DNA of 64,000 bases from Planctomycetaceae bacterium. GTDB taxonomy: Bacteria; Planctomycetota; Phycisphaerae; Tepidisphaerales; Tepidisphaeraceae. Positions 44,301 through 53,119 of the stretch are shown here, in pieces. A program made the position numbers and the translations under genes. The notes under the pieces are model-generated. The model did no database searches. It saw only the letters and a list, made by a program, of their open reading frames with translations, and had not been told where the DNA came from. Positions within the stretch are counted from its first letter, which is position 1. Each line of letters opens with the position of its first letter. Where the stretch lies: NCBI GenBank assembly GCA_027487775.1, contig JAIYCY010000029.1, positions 62,001-126,000 on the forward strand, given 5' to 3'.

Positions 44301-46172
44301 CGACGAGACGAATGCTGGCAGCAGATCTGTTCCGAAATCGCCTGCCCGTGGCAATCGATTTACGGGCCCTTTGTTTTCGCGTGGAATTGCGGTCGCCCAT
44401 GAGACGCTTCCGTCGAGGATGTCCATGGCAACCACGCCGCCCAGTTCTGTCGCGATGATCACGCGTCCGCCTGCGACGATGGGATGTGTAGCCAGGGGTG
44501 CGACCGCGCCGCTCATCATCCCCATGTTCAGTCCCGCGCCCGGGCTTGTTCCGCTTAGCACGTGTCGGACCCAATGCGGGTCTCCGGTGTTTACATCGAG
44601 GCATGCCAGGAAAATGTCTTCGAATTGCTGTGTTCGTCCGCCGCGCAGGACGACAAATACGCGATCCCCATCAACGACCGGCACGCCAACAGGCCTGGAG
44701 GCGAGGAGTGCGGCGTCTTGAGATCCGAGTGAGTCGATGGAGAAGCTCCACAGCAGGGATCCGGTAGCGCGGTCAAGTCCATACACACGCGGATCGATGC
44801 CCGAGTTGTTCTGAATCCAGCCGCTACTCGAAAGAGGAGGCCGCTGACCGAGAATGGCGATGACGTGCTGATCTGTCAGTGCGACGCCCGACTGCACGCC
44901 GATCCCCGCGCTCGACGCTGCGCCTGCTGTTCGTCCGATGTCAGCCCCTGCGACAGAGAATCGACCTTCACTTGATCCGTGTGTCGCAGCCCATGTGAGG
45001 ACGGGCGCCCCGCTTTCGATATCGAGCGCGTGCACTTGCCGATTGTCGTTTACGTATAGAACGCCTTCGCGTGCGACAGGAAGAGTGCCCGCCAGCAGGC
45101 CGCGCTCATCGGAGATCGCCTGTACTTCCGGCTCGATCTCGCCTTGTCTTTGTTCGGCGTTTGGGATCATCGACTGCGTGGCGATCAGTCCCAATCTGGT
45201 CAGTTCCACGGCATCGTCAGGGTCGCGTTGGGCAGGGCTAAACGGATCGATCGACCGCGTTGATCCGGAATGATCCTCGGCCGGGTCTGTGCGTTCTGCC
45301 GGCTGACTGGCATCTGCCGAGATCGCCTGCTCGAGCCAGTCGGAAAGCAGCACATCGCGTCCGCCCACGCGTCCGCGAGCGCCGGCGTGTTCTGCACGCA
45401 GTTCTGTCGACAGTTCGGTGGCCAGTTGGATTTGTCCGTTCAAGATCGCGGCTGCTGCGATCTGTGCGATCAGTTTTGGACGATCTTCGTGTTTGCGCAT
45501 CAAAGGATGTTCGCGCAAGAGTCGCTCTCCGACGCGAAGTGCCTGCTCGAAGTCTCCATCTGCAAACGCCATCGCAAACAACTCCGCAAGCGCTCGGCGT
45601 GCGGATTCGGTCAGCGGGTACTCGATTGCCACCTGCGCGAGCGATCCTTTGCGTTGCGTGACATCCGACTGGAGCGCTGCCTGCGCGAGTAAGAGTTCTG
45701 CTCGCGCGCTGAAGATGCTGCGATAGACTTCCTGTCCCTCGATCGGCCAGGCGGACAAACGCTCACGTACTAGAGCCGAGACGGGAATGAATCGATTCGC
45801 GTCTGTGGCGAGGCGGTCAGCGGGGTTGTTGTCGGTCGTGTTTGCACGACGGGTCAACATTTTGTCGGCGTGTTGATCGAGCAGTTCCTGAAACAGCTCG
45901 GCGGCGTTTCGCCATTCTTTGAGCCGTTCCATTCGTTCTGCGAGGACCAATTTGTCTCGCGCGACGACGGAGTCGCGAAAGAAAACGGTGGCCGCTCGTC
46001 CTTGTGCATCGGCAGTGTCGGTCGGGTTTTCCGCTGCGTCTTGATCCTGCCGGAGCAGCAGGGCTTGTTCGCGTCCCGGTGCATCAGCAACGGCAACCGC
46101 GCTGAATCCTGGCGCGATGCCCAAGAGGCCCCAGCCCACGATCGCCGCACGTTGCGTCCACGCCCATCTCAT
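41331..46172 (-). CDS. Giant secreted TPR plus double PQQ-type beta-propeller protein
   Basis: 1613 residues with a signal peptide (IVGWGLLGIAPGFSAVAVAD). Residues ~60-290 are TPR-like (RLKEWRNAAELFQELLDQ; DGDFEQALRVGERLLREHPL). A first propeller of PQQ/BamB type spans about 380-830, with blades such as VLYVNDNRQVHALDIESG, VYGLDRATGSLLWSFS and IFLACLDVNTGDPHWVR. A second helical stretch follows (LALEAAERPRDPAPRLRLAQ), then a second propeller from about 1150, with MIALDRATGAVRWDRRI. Likely a periplasmic or surface scaffold. It lies between a GH5 gene and a lipid kinase. No enzyme motif is visible. Confidence 0.85.
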   Translation of the reverse strand: MRWAWTQRAAIVGWGLLGIAPGFSAVAVADAPGREQALLLRQDQDAAENPTDTADAQGRAATVFFRDSVVARDKLVLAERMERLKEWRNAAELFQELLDQHADKMLTRRANTTDNNPADRLATDANRFIPVSALVRERLSAWPIEGQEVYRSIFSARAELLLAQAALQSDVTQRKGSLAQVAIEYPLTESARRALAELFAMAFADGDFEQALRVGERLLREHPLMRKHEDRPKLIAQIAAAAILNGQIQLATELSTELRAEHAGARGRVGGRDVLLSDWLEQAISADASQPAERTDPAEDHSGSTRSIDPFSPAQRDPDDAVELTRLGLIATQSMIPNAEQRQGEIEPEVQAISDERGLLAGTLPVAREGVLYVNDNRQVHALDIESGAPVLTWAATHGSSEGRFSVAGADIGRTAGAASSAGIGVQSGVALTDQHVIAILGQRPPLSSSGWIQNNSGIDPRVYGLDRATGSLLWSFSIDSLGSQDAALLASRPVGVPVVDGDRVFVVLRGGRTQQFEDIFLACLDVNTGDPHWVRHVLSGTSPGAGLNMGMMSGAVAPLATHPIVAGGRVIIATELGGVVAMDILDGSVSWATAIPRENKGPVNRLPRAGDFGTDLLPAFVSSPPIAHDGRIWFVDPVTRELQAFDLSDGRPISRIDLRPLSDSPGGPQGIEAVNADRYWLLAGLIDGRIILASDRMLVSVNLDRLTHESATDVTRAVSWKHPIVTATRRNNALAGRPVIAGNAILIPTATQVRRLDAKSGRHLSSYPARESWTGDERPGNLAYDRGTLAIVAWDRISLYGDVAQLRERLALEAAERPRDPAPRLRLAQQALRSRDSAEAMRWLDEAIELSRSNATQADASLAAAWSIAQSLLAESASDLAMINRIFDSIERASDEPAERAAAILQRARSIATLDPLNAGKLRIELLADPELAPIQLDLIDSSLTTAGELAHAELSQLIENSSRPTPPTLAADLQAHYNAIARARLDQAIAQNDPDVLRESIERFPLADASAVYPKLIELQNHKEQTGEAIRSSIRWLNSTPAGEVSLRAAALNRLLEAARTIDHPALVRAAVERIDPSSTTEPTRRLSSLESDLPEPTHPNLITPDASNVAGSILARLDATIFCSGVQDDPEIDELGIDTSADVIFAIERNRLVSLDANLNKRSAYEPIGRQPEPWSIIRLREGPVLAWPDALASMNPDGSLRWTFRPGAIASPQGLLVDRGGWIRASKQRPIVAQADPAQQQQAVAINIRQRNLMIRQMNNANAGNAAAVFDEDPRHPSRAPMILRVIGAGPSVMVVMMNNGRMIALDRATGAVRWDRRIIDRPPQHIAYTGATLAITTTTSSSSRLVIIDPDSGRVICEHAQSAGPAHRIVNLATDGRGRVVLVTQSRLIGFDTLLDPTTTTFERSLVTSNRGMPAQFSRAPGQAVAWRDLLALVLDAQSDQYRVALFDFATGEPLTENVAGRRTEVSLSLLAPGQQQPVRLRPQGAQLYAWNDRLIVSATRRSMPGADGKTQIVRGTWSRQPTPGEKRQIRVGDGLMLGSDILAVAVEDEGTPAIEVFSRQRVRSGMESGLLMNDFKLNLASGAQAFRAIPGAILVNHNGQLLKIAVK

Positions 46173-46284
46173 GTCTCACAGTATGGCCACTTCATTCCGC
46201 AAGACCAATCTGAATTTCCCGGCCGGCTCGGGCATATCGGCCTGGCTCGATGTCATCGGCACGAACACGGTGCTCGACGGCTTC

Positions 46285-47298
46285 CTACCTTACAAACCGT
46301 TTCAGCAGTCGGAGCAACTCCCCATCCAGCCTCTCGCCGCGATAGAGCTCATAGTCCACATCGCTACGCGACGAGTCGATGACCCCAAAGCTCCCGCGAA
46401 AGTTCCACATCGCCCAGCCGATGCCCATCCGATCGAGGGTGTCGAGCAAAGCCTCGCACCATTGCAGCATCACGCGGTGTTCGGTTCGATGATGACAACC
46501 GAACTCCCCGCAATGCACGAGAGTGCCGCGTTGCATCAGGGTTCGCCAACCTGCAAAGGCATCCCACAATGCGGCTTCATCGAAGACTCGCCCATCATCC
46601 AACCGCATCGGCCAATCGGGCTTCGTGTAGCTCATCCCCGCCCACCACGCGAGGTAATGCGTCAATCCGGACGGCATGTATCCGCGACAGCTCTGCACCA
46701 TGGTCGTGTCGGCAAGCGACGGGCAAGGTTTGTTTCCTGCATCGATGCCGTTGCTGATGACGATGCGATCTGGCGTCCTTTTCCGGATCGCGTCAAGGGC
46801 CTCGCGTGCGACGCGTGCGTAGGCCTGTTCTGAGCAGCCTGACGGTTCGTTGATCAAGTCGAAACTCAGATGTCGCGAGTCGATGCCCGCGAACCGGTCC
46901 GCCAGCATGGACCATTGTGAGACGAATCGTTCGCGTGGTTCGTCATCGGTCCATAGGCACCCCGGTTCCGGGACGGGGGCAGGATTGATGCAGTAACCTG
47001 GCGCGTGATGCATTGCGACGGTCACGTGCAGGCCGAGCTGTTCACACGCTTCAATCGCGTCGTCAACCGGCTGCAATCCCGCGTCATTGCCGCCGTGACC
47101 TGGGGTATCGCCCGCCCACCATCGATAGCAGAGGGGCAACCTGACGTAGTTGAAGCCGAGTTCACAGATCAACTCCAGGTCCACGCGGGAGAAACTGCCG
47201 TATGGGTTTCGGATCATCTCGGCAAATCGCATATCGCCCGGCCCGAGGAACATCTCGGGGAGGTTGAAACCGAACCAGCGTGGATTTTGGGCTTCCAT
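46285..47298 (-). CDS. Glycoside hydrolase family 5 (cellulase-type)
   Basis: 337 residues. A TIM-barrel endo-glycosidase with the GH5 hallmarks: LGFNYVRLPL (strand 2), DAIEACEQLGLHVTVAMHH, DLINEPSG with the acid/base Glu 151, and LVHCGEFGCHH with the nucleophile Glu 265. All catalytic residues are present. No signal peptide is visible from ATG 47298; the frame extends to a TTG at 47337 without making one. It may therefore act in the cytoplasm on imported oligosaccharides. A dead fragment of a closely related gene lies at 52538-52696. Confidence 0.9.
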   Translation of the reverse strand: MEAQNPRWFGFNLPEMFLGPGDMRFAEMIRNPYGSFSRVDLELICELGFNYVRLPLCYRWWAGDTPGHGGNDAGLQPVDDAIEACEQLGLHVTVAMHHAPGYCINPAPVPEPGCLWTDDEPRERFVSQWSMLADRFAGIDSRHLSFDLINEPSGCSEQAYARVAREALDAIRKRTPDRIVISNGIDAGNKPCPSLADTTMVQSCRGYMPSGLTHYLAWWAGMSYTKPDWPMRLDDGRVFDEAALWDAFAGWRTLMQRGTLVHCGEFGCHHRTEHRVMLQWCEALLDTLDRMGIGWAMWNFRGSFGVIDSSRSDVDYELYRGERLDGELLRLLKRFVR

Positions 47299-47529
47299 TG
47301 CGACAAGCAGTATCGAGGCTGATCCGTAATCACTCAAATCAGGGGGTGTGGATCGAATGGTCGGGGGGCTGTTAGGGGTTTGCAGGGCCCGAGGGAGCGA
47401 TTCAAAGGTTTGTCGACATTTCTACCCGGTGGTGGGGTTGGGCAATCTTACTGTTCGGAGCGTCGAGGTCGCGCTTCGGGGTTCGGAGCGGGCGCTGGAC
47501 GCATAGAAACGCACCGGCGGGAAAGATCG

Positions 47530-50313
47530 ATGACACTCATGGACAAGCCTCGTGTTGCCCACAGTGCCGTAACGGACGGCCCTTCGCACGCATTGCCAGC
47601 GGCTCGGGTATTGGCGCAGTTGGATGCGTCTGCGGATGGACTTTCTGTCGCGGAGGCGACGGAACGACTGGCTCGTTACGGGCCGAACGTGCTGCCGAAG
47701 GCCAAGGGGGACGGCCCGTTGGTGTTGCTTTGGAGGCAGATCAACAACCCGCTGATTTGGGTGTTGATCGCGGCCGGCTTTGTGGCGATGTTGGTGGATC
47801 CAGAGGACGGGCTGAAGAACGGACTCGTGATCCTGTCCGTCGTGGTGATCAATACGTTGATCGGGTTCATTCAGGAGTTTAAGGCGGGCAAAGCCATTGA
47901 GGCGCTTTCCAAGATGGTGCCCGAGAACGTCACCGCACTGCGCGGCGGGCAGAAGGTGACACTTCCCGCCGCCGACCTTGTCCCTGGCGACATCGTTCTT
48001 CTGGCGAGCGGCGACAAGGTTCCGGCGGACATGCGTCTGCTTCAGGTGCGGTCCCTGCAGATCGAGGAAGCGGCATTGACGGGAGAATCGGTTCCGACCG
48101 AAAAGCAGATCGAGCCGGTCGATGAGAAGGCCGGTCTCGGCGACCGAACGAACATGGCCTTCGGTGGAACGTTGGTGACGTACGGCACGGGTACGGCATT
48201 GGTGGTGGGGACAGGTGCCAAGACCGAGCTCGGTCGCATCTCGCAGATGCTCAAAGAGACCACCGACCTGCAGACGCCGCTGACCAAGGCGCTTGCGACC
48301 ATCGGCAAGTACATCACGCTTGCGATCATCGTGATTGCGGTGCTGATGATGGTGATTGGCGTGACGCGATCGATGCTGACGACCGGTGTGGGATTCATCG
48401 ACGCTGTTCGAGAGCAGTTGATCTTTGCGATCGCGCTGGCGGTCGGCGCGATTCCTGAAGGTCTGCCCGCGATCGTGACGATCGCGCTGGCGATCGGCGG
48501 GCAGCGGATGGCGGCCCGTCGTGCGGTGATTCGCAAGCTCCCGGCGGTTGAGACGCTGGGCAGCACCACGACGATCTGTTCGGACAAGACGGGCACGCTG
48601 ACCAAGAACGAAATGACCGTGCAGGCACTTTGGTCGCCGAACGCGGGCAACTATGCAGTGACGGGCGTGGGATACCAGCCCAAAGGGCAGGTGCAGAGGG
48701 ATGGGACGGTGATCGAGCCGTCTCAGTTGCCTGCCGAGATCAAGGAACTGTTGCTGGCGGGCGCTTTGTGCAATGACAGTGTGGTGACACACGACGAGGG
48801 CCAGTGGAAGGTGACTGGCGACCCGACAGAGGCTGCGCTGGTGGTTTCATCGCGCAAGCTTGGATTCGAACCCGACACGGAACGTGAGAGGCATCGGCGT
48901 ATCGATGCGATACCGTTCGAGTCAGAGAATCAGTTCATGGCGACGCTTCATGCGACGGACGGTTCGCCGACGGTGTACATGAAAGGCGCGCCGGAGATGG
49001 TGCTGAGGCGTTGTACGGATTTTGATTCGTCGGAGGCATTGGCGGTGGTGGAGACGCTGGCCCGGCAGGGGATGCGTGTGCTGGGTTTTGCGGCGAGGCG
49101 AATGCCTGCCGGTCACAGCGCGCTCGAGATGTCGGATGCTGAAGGTGGTTACACGTTCCTTGGGCTGCAAGGGATGATCGATCCACCTCGGCCCGAGGCG
49201 ATCGAAGCGGTCAAGGCGTGTCACGGCGCGGGGATCGAGGTGAAGATGATCACCGGCGATCACAAAGCGACGGCAGCGGCGATCGGCAAGCAACTGGGTT
49301 TGATCACGGATCAGCCCGCGGTGACCGGTGCGCAGCTCGCCGAGACGAGTGACGAGGATCTGAAGAAGGTTGTTCGGAGCACCAATGTCTTTGCGCGTGT
49401 AGCGCCGGAGCACAAGCTGCGACTGGTTCGGGCGCTGCAGGCGCAGAGCCAGGTCGTTGCGATGACCGGTGACGGCGTGAATGACGCACCGGCGCTCAAG
49501 CAGAGCAACATTGGCGTGGCGATGGGCATCACCGGGACGGCTGTCTCCAAGGAAGCTGCGGACATCGTGCTGACGGACGACAACTTCGCCTCGATCGCGG
49601 CGGCGGTGGAGGAGGGTCGGCGCGTGTACGACAATCTCATCAAGAGCCTCGCGTTTGTCCTGCCGACCAACCTGGGCCTGGCGATGATCCTGATGGCTGC
49701 GGTCGCGTTCTTTCCGTTCCAGGAAGTGGCCGGCGGGGCGAAGGAATTGCTGCTGCCCATGCTGCCGACGCAATTGTTGTGGATCAATCTCGTGGCGACG
49801 GTTGCGCTCGCGTTGCCTTTGGCATTTGAGGTCAAAGAGCCGGACGTGATGCGTCGACGACCGAGGAATCCAGACGCGCCGGTCCTGAGCTTCTTCGTGA
49901 TCATGCGCACGGTGCTCGCCGCCGTCCTGATGGCAGGTGGTGCGATCGGGCTGTTCCTGTATGAGTATTACGGCACGCGAGGCGAAGTCGGCGAAGCGGT
50001 CGCCCTTGCCAAGGCTCAAACGATGGGCGTGACCACGGTCATCATGTTCCAGATTTTCTACATGCTCAATTGCCGTAGTTTGAAGGATTCGATTCTGAAG
50101 ATCGGCCTGTTTAGCAACAAGACCGTCTTTATCGGGATCGCGGCGCTTGTTGTGCTGCAGATGGTCTTCATCTATGCGAGCTTCATGCAGTCGATCTTCG
50201 GGACGGCGTCGCTGAGCGGTCGTGACCTGCTGCTGAGCATTCTGGTCGGCGCGATCATCCTGCCGGTGATCAGCGTCGAAAAGTGGATCCGCGCCCGCAC
50301 GGGCGCACGCTGA
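47530..50313 (+). CDS. Cation-transporting P-type ATPase (P2 class)
   Basis: 927 residues, about ten helices. Actuator TGESVP (184-189), phosphorylation site CSDKTGTLT (Asp 352), nucleotide-binding KGAPEMVLRR, TGDGVNDAPALKQ hinge, and PEGLPA in helix 4 (E310) are all intact. By whole-protein look it is near SERCA/PMR1-type pumps. But helix 6 reads NLVATVALALPLAFE rather than the calcium-binding NxxTD, and helix 5 reads PTNLGLAMI with no Glu after the Asn. Ion specificity is thus uncertain. GGGAAAG precedes ATG 47530. It stands alone. Confidence 0.92.
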   Translation: MTLMDKPRVAHSAVTDGPSHALPAARVLAQLDASADGLSVAEATERLARYGPNVLPKAKGDGPLVLLWRQINNPLIWVLIAAGFVAMLVDPEDGLKNGLVILSVVVINTLIGFIQEFKAGKAIEALSKMVPENVTALRGGQKVTLPAADLVPGDIVLLASGDKVPADMRLLQVRSLQIEEAALTGESVPTEKQIEPVDEKAGLGDRTNMAFGGTLVTYGTGTALVVGTGAKTELGRISQMLKETTDLQTPLTKALATIGKYITLAIIVIAVLMMVIGVTRSMLTTGVGFIDAVREQLIFAIALAVGAIPEGLPAIVTIALAIGGQRMAARRAVIRKLPAVETLGSTTTICSDKTGTLTKNEMTVQALWSPNAGNYAVTGVGYQPKGQVQRDGTVIEPSQLPAEIKELLLAGALCNDSVVTHDEGQWKVTGDPTEAALVVSSRKLGFEPDTERERHRRIDAIPFESENQFMATLHATDGSPTVYMKGAPEMVLRRCTDFDSSEALAVVETLARQGMRVLGFAARRMPAGHSALEMSDAEGGYTFLGLQGMIDPPRPEAIEAVKACHGAGIEVKMITGDHKATAAAIGKQLGLITDQPAVTGAQLAETSDEDLKKVVRSTNVFARVAPEHKLRLVRALQAQSQVVAMTGDGVNDAPALKQSNIGVAMGITGTAVSKEAADIVLTDDNFASIAAAVEEGRRVYDNLIKSLAFVLPTNLGLAMILMAAVAFFPFQEVAGGAKELLLPMLPTQLLWINLVATVALALPLAFEVKEPDVMRRRPRNPDAPVLSFFVIMRTVLAAVLMAGGAIGLFLYEYYGTRGEVGEAVALAKAQTMGVTTVIMFQIFYMLNCRSLKDSILKIGLFSNKTVFIGIAALVVLQMVFIYASFMQSIFGTASLSGRDLLLSILVGAIILPVISVEKWIRARTGAR

Positions 50314-50479
50314 TCGGTGGATTTCACCAGACGTGAACTCGATATCGAGGGCTCAATCGACCAGGCCGCGGGATGTGAAGGGCATGCGACCGCGGCGGTC
50401 TCGGTCTGGTCTACACGAGAGGCGACTTCATGTTGGCGCAGTGGTACGGTCATCTACCGATCCATCAGCGATGAGCGGG

Positions 50480-50504
50480 GGCGCGCAGCGTGTTGCTGCG
50501 CGCC
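50480..50504. terminator. GC-rich hairpin between convergent genes
   Basis: GGCGCGCAGC (50480-50489) pairs perfectly with GCTGCGCGCC (50495-50504) around a 5-nt loop. It lies in the 203-bp gap between the ATPase gene and the minus-strand SdrD-B gene. Neither side has a long T run, so it is a weak bidirectional terminator at best. Confidence 0.5.
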
Positions 50505-50516
50505 GCGATCTGGCAA

Positions 50517-52268
50517 TCAGACGATCCGTTGGATGCCGAATGCTCTTACTGTCTCGGTCCAGCCAGGCTGGCAGTATCGGTATACCGCTTCATTGCCTGG
50601 GGGGCTTGTCTTTCTCCAGCCTGTCGGAACCACGATCCGCAACGTGACGGGTCCGGCTGGCACGCGGAAGCTGTAATAGCCATCGGTGCGTGCGGTGGCT
50701 TGGGGCTCATTGGAATCGGGAACGCCGTCGCCATCGCGATCGTTGAAGACGATGACGCCGACCGGTACGGGATCTTCTTCGTTTTCGTCCCAGACGCCGT
50801 CGCCGTCGGAGTCATTCCAGATGTATCCATTCACGGTGGATAGGGTGGTGGGTGTCCAGGCCAGGAAGGTTCCGGTGCTGGCGGTCATGCCCTGTTGCAC
50901 GGTGACCCAGGATCCGAAGCCTCCAGAGGGCCTGATCTGCACCATGCCCGCAGGCAGATCCAATCGCACGGGATAGGATCCGAGCCGGACGTTATCGATG
51001 AAGAACTGCCCGTTCATCGGTCCCATGACCGTGGAGAACGGCTCGTTGCTATCCCGAACTCTGTCGTTGTCGTAGTCGACATAGATTGGCACGCCAGTCA
51101 ACGACGGCTCAATCAACCCCGCCACCACGCCGTCGCCATTGAGATCGTTGAACGCGCCACCCTGTACGCTGCCCAAGCTCGGTTCGTTGTCGTAGCGCCA
51201 ACCGAATTGCACCGTGCTGACGGTTCCACCTGCAGGCACGGTTGCGTTGAATCCCGCGTTGTTCGCAGGTGCCGTCTGTACGTAACCGGTGTCGAGCTTG
51301 GTTCGGATGATGCGATTACCCGCCGGGACATTGCTGATCGTAAAGCTGCCGCCGTTGCTGACGCTTCCGGTGAACGGCTCGCCGACGTCGTAGGTGCCAT
51401 CGTTGTCGAGATCGGCCCACACCCGCTGGCCGCTGCCAGCGGATTCAAGTGGCTCGAACGATTCCCGGATACCGTTGGCATTGATGTCGTGCCAGACGGT
51501 CCCGGTCACAGTCCCTGTAGCGACCGTTGCGCTGTAGGAGCCGAAGCGATGGCCGGTCGAAGCAACACCCGCCATAAAGGTGATCCATGTGCCGAAACCA
51601 CTTGATGGATAGGTCTGAGTCCAACCCATGGGAACGATTTGTCGAAGTGGTGCCGACCCGGGTCTTACCCCGGCGACGTTGAAATTGCCGTTGCTATCGC
51701 TGACAGCAGAAGGCTCGCCACTGTCGAGCAATTTGTCGTTGTCGTAATCGACGTAAACAGTTCGGGCCGAGATTCCCGGCTCGTTGCTGTCTCGTGTGCC
51801 GTCTCGATCCAGATCGTTCCAGACGACGCCTTGAGCGAAACCCGTGGCGCTCGAAGATTGGTAGGAACCGAAGCGTAGACCTGTGACGAGCGAGCCTTCG
51901 GAGAAGTTGGTCCAGAATCCAAAACCTCCGTCGGGGTAACTCTGTTGCCACCCGGGGAGCAGAATCTGTCTAACGGGGAACGTGCCGGAGCGGACGCCTT
52001 GGATTCTGAATGTGCCCGCGGTGGTCGTAGCGGCACTGGGCTCGCCACTGTCCAGAACTTTGTCGTTGTCGTAATCGACGTAGACGGCTCGAGTCGCGAG
52101 ACCGGCTTCGGTGGGGTCGACCACCTTGTCGCGGTCAACATCGTGCCACACCAACCCCTCAACGACCCCGCCGGCGAGCAGCCGCCTGGATTCCAGAGAA
52201 TCTGCTCGGGCAAATCGGATGACAGACCGTGATGCGCGCAGCACACCGAAGTGTCGCGTGAATCGCAT
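50517..52268 (-). CDS. Secreted protein with SdrD B-like repeats and LESR-type leader
   Basis: 583 residues. The N-terminus (RADSLESRRLLAGGVVEG) fits the planctomycete LEPR-xLL export segment. At least five SdrD-B-like modules follow, each with an acidic calcium loop: GLVWHDVDRDKVVDPTEAGL, GVVWNDLDRDGTRDSNEPGI, GTVWHDINANGIRESFEPLE, GAFNDLNGDGVVAGLIEPSL and YIWNDSDGDGVWDENEEDPV. Between them are VYVDYDNDKVLDSGEPSA-type loops. The SD AGGAGG is 6 nt before ATG 52268. It is probably a rod-like surface or matrix protein stiffened by calcium. Confidence 0.85.
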   Translation of the reverse strand: MRFTRHFGVLRASRSVIRFARADSLESRRLLAGGVVEGLVWHDVDRDKVVDPTEAGLATRAVYVDYDNDKVLDSGEPSAATTTAGTFRIQGVRSGTFPVRQILLPGWQQSYPDGGFGFWTNFSEGSLVTGLRFGSYQSSSATGFAQGVVWNDLDRDGTRDSNEPGISARTVYVDYDNDKLLDSGEPSAVSDSNGNFNVAGVRPGSAPLRQIVPMGWTQTYPSSGFGTWITFMAGVASTGHRFGSYSATVATGTVTGTVWHDINANGIRESFEPLESAGSGQRVWADLDNDGTYDVGEPFTGSVSNGGSFTISNVPAGNRIIRTKLDTGYVQTAPANNAGFNATVPAGGTVSTVQFGWRYDNEPSLGSVQGGAFNDLNGDGVVAGLIEPSLTGVPIYVDYDNDRVRDSNEPFSTVMGPMNGQFFIDNVRLGSYPVRLDLPAGMVQIRPSGGFGSWVTVQQGMTASTGTFLAWTPTTLSTVNGYIWNDSDGDGVWDENEEDPVPVGVIVFNDRDGDGVPDSNEPQATARTDGYYSFRVPAGPVTLRIVVPTGWRKTSPPGNEAVYRYCQPGWTETVRAFGIQRIV

Positions 52269-52892
52269 GGTAGACCTCCTGAGTTGGATGTGAGTCACTC
52301 ATCCGGTGAGTGCCGCTCGCGGCCTATTCGGATGGGACTATGAAAGATCACACTACGACTCAAGAATCAACCGCACAATCCAATCGTGCCGTGGCGAATG
52401 GTCGCAGCCGCAGAAAAGGTCTGACGGCTACGACCCGATGGACATCGATCTGGTGGAGCGATCGGCCCCGTTTGTTCGGGGTAGACGCTGATGGACTAAG
52501 ACAGACCAGCGGAAATGCGGGAGCAGATCGTTTCACCTCATCGCGCGTAGCGTTGCAGGAGCCTGACGTAGTTGAAGCCGAAGTCGCCGATGCAGGTCAG
52601 ATCATCGAAACAGAATTGCGCATGCAGATGTCGGATCATTTCGGCAAAGCGGAGGTCCCCCGGCCCGAGGAACATTTCAGGCAGGTTGCAACCGAATCAC
52701 GGCGAGCAGGGCACTTCGGATGTGTTGGACATCATGGGATTGAAACAGAACACCTCGGGAGCGTCGAGGAACAGTCTGCACAGGTCGTGCCGGTTATAAT
52801 AAGAATTGTCGCGTCATATGAATTGGGAAGCATACAATATGGCATCGCCACAACCGGCGAGACAATGCGAGCTTGACTGAAAGGAGCTCCAA
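52269..52892. other. Gene-poor stretch around a GH5 remnant
   Basis: Apart from the dead GH5 piece at 52538-52696, no gene is convincing. The 188-codon plus-strand frame here (52310-52876) is antisense to that piece and lacks family features. Sequence from about 52740 to 52860 is AT-richer and probably contains the promoter of the DUF1328 gene. Confidence 0.55.
52538..52696 (-). pseudogene. Fragment of a GH5 glycoside hydrolase gene
   Basis: Read on the minus strand from 52696 this gives FGCNLPEMFLGPGDLRFAEM followed by IRHLHAQFCFDDLTCIGDFG and FNYVRLLQRYAR, then a stop. It lines up without gaps with residues 9-60 of the intact GH5 protein encoded at 46285-47298 (FGFNLPEMFLGPGDMRFAEM; LGFNYVRLPLCYRW). 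The codon just before the match, TGG (Trp) in the intact gene, is TGA here. The rest of the barrel, including both catalytic Glu, is missing. It is a relic of a paralogue or of a rearrangement. Confidence 0.85.
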
Positions 52893-53072
52893 ATGTTGCG
52901 GTGGGCTGTCATATTCTTCGTGGTGGCAATTATTGCTGCCGTCTTTGGTTTTGGAAACATCGCTGAGAGCGCAACAGGAATTGCAAAACTTCTGTTCTTC
53001 CTATTCGTAGTGCTCTTCGTGGTATCACTCCTCGTGGGCTTGGTCGGCGGAAAAGCTCCGCGATTGACGTGA
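52893..53072 (+). CDS. DUF1328 (YtjA-like) small membrane protein
   Basis: 59 residues, too short for many gene callers. It reads [20 protein letters not shown] and [20 protein letters not shown], then [13 protein letters not shown]. Two hydrophobic helices separated by [12 protein letters not shown] are typical of DUF1328, like E. coli YtjA. AAAGGAG lies 6 nt before the ATG. Function of the family is unknown; it is found in many proteobacteria and sporadically elsewhere. A hairpin follows at 53095. Confidence 0.9.
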   Translation: MLRWAVIFFVVAIIAAVFGFGNIAESATGIAKLLFFLFVVLFVVSLLVGLVGGKAPRLT

Positions 53073-53094
53073 GGATTTCATGCATCCGTGATTG

Positions 53095-53119
53095 AGGTCG
53101 AGGATGACATCCTCGACCT
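53095..53119 (+). terminator. Hairpin after the DUF1328 gene
   Basis: AGGTCGAGGATG (53095-53106) and CATCCTCGACCT (53108-53119) form a 12-bp stem with a single-base loop, 22 bp after the stop. It is followed by only TTAG, so a weak T run. It may terminate the small membrane protein transcript. Confidence 0.6.

Noticed and set aside
52310-52876. 188-codon plus-strand frame
   Set aside because: It is antisense to a GH5 gene fragment and resembles the same antisense shadow over the intact GH5 gene at 47005-47322; no family features.
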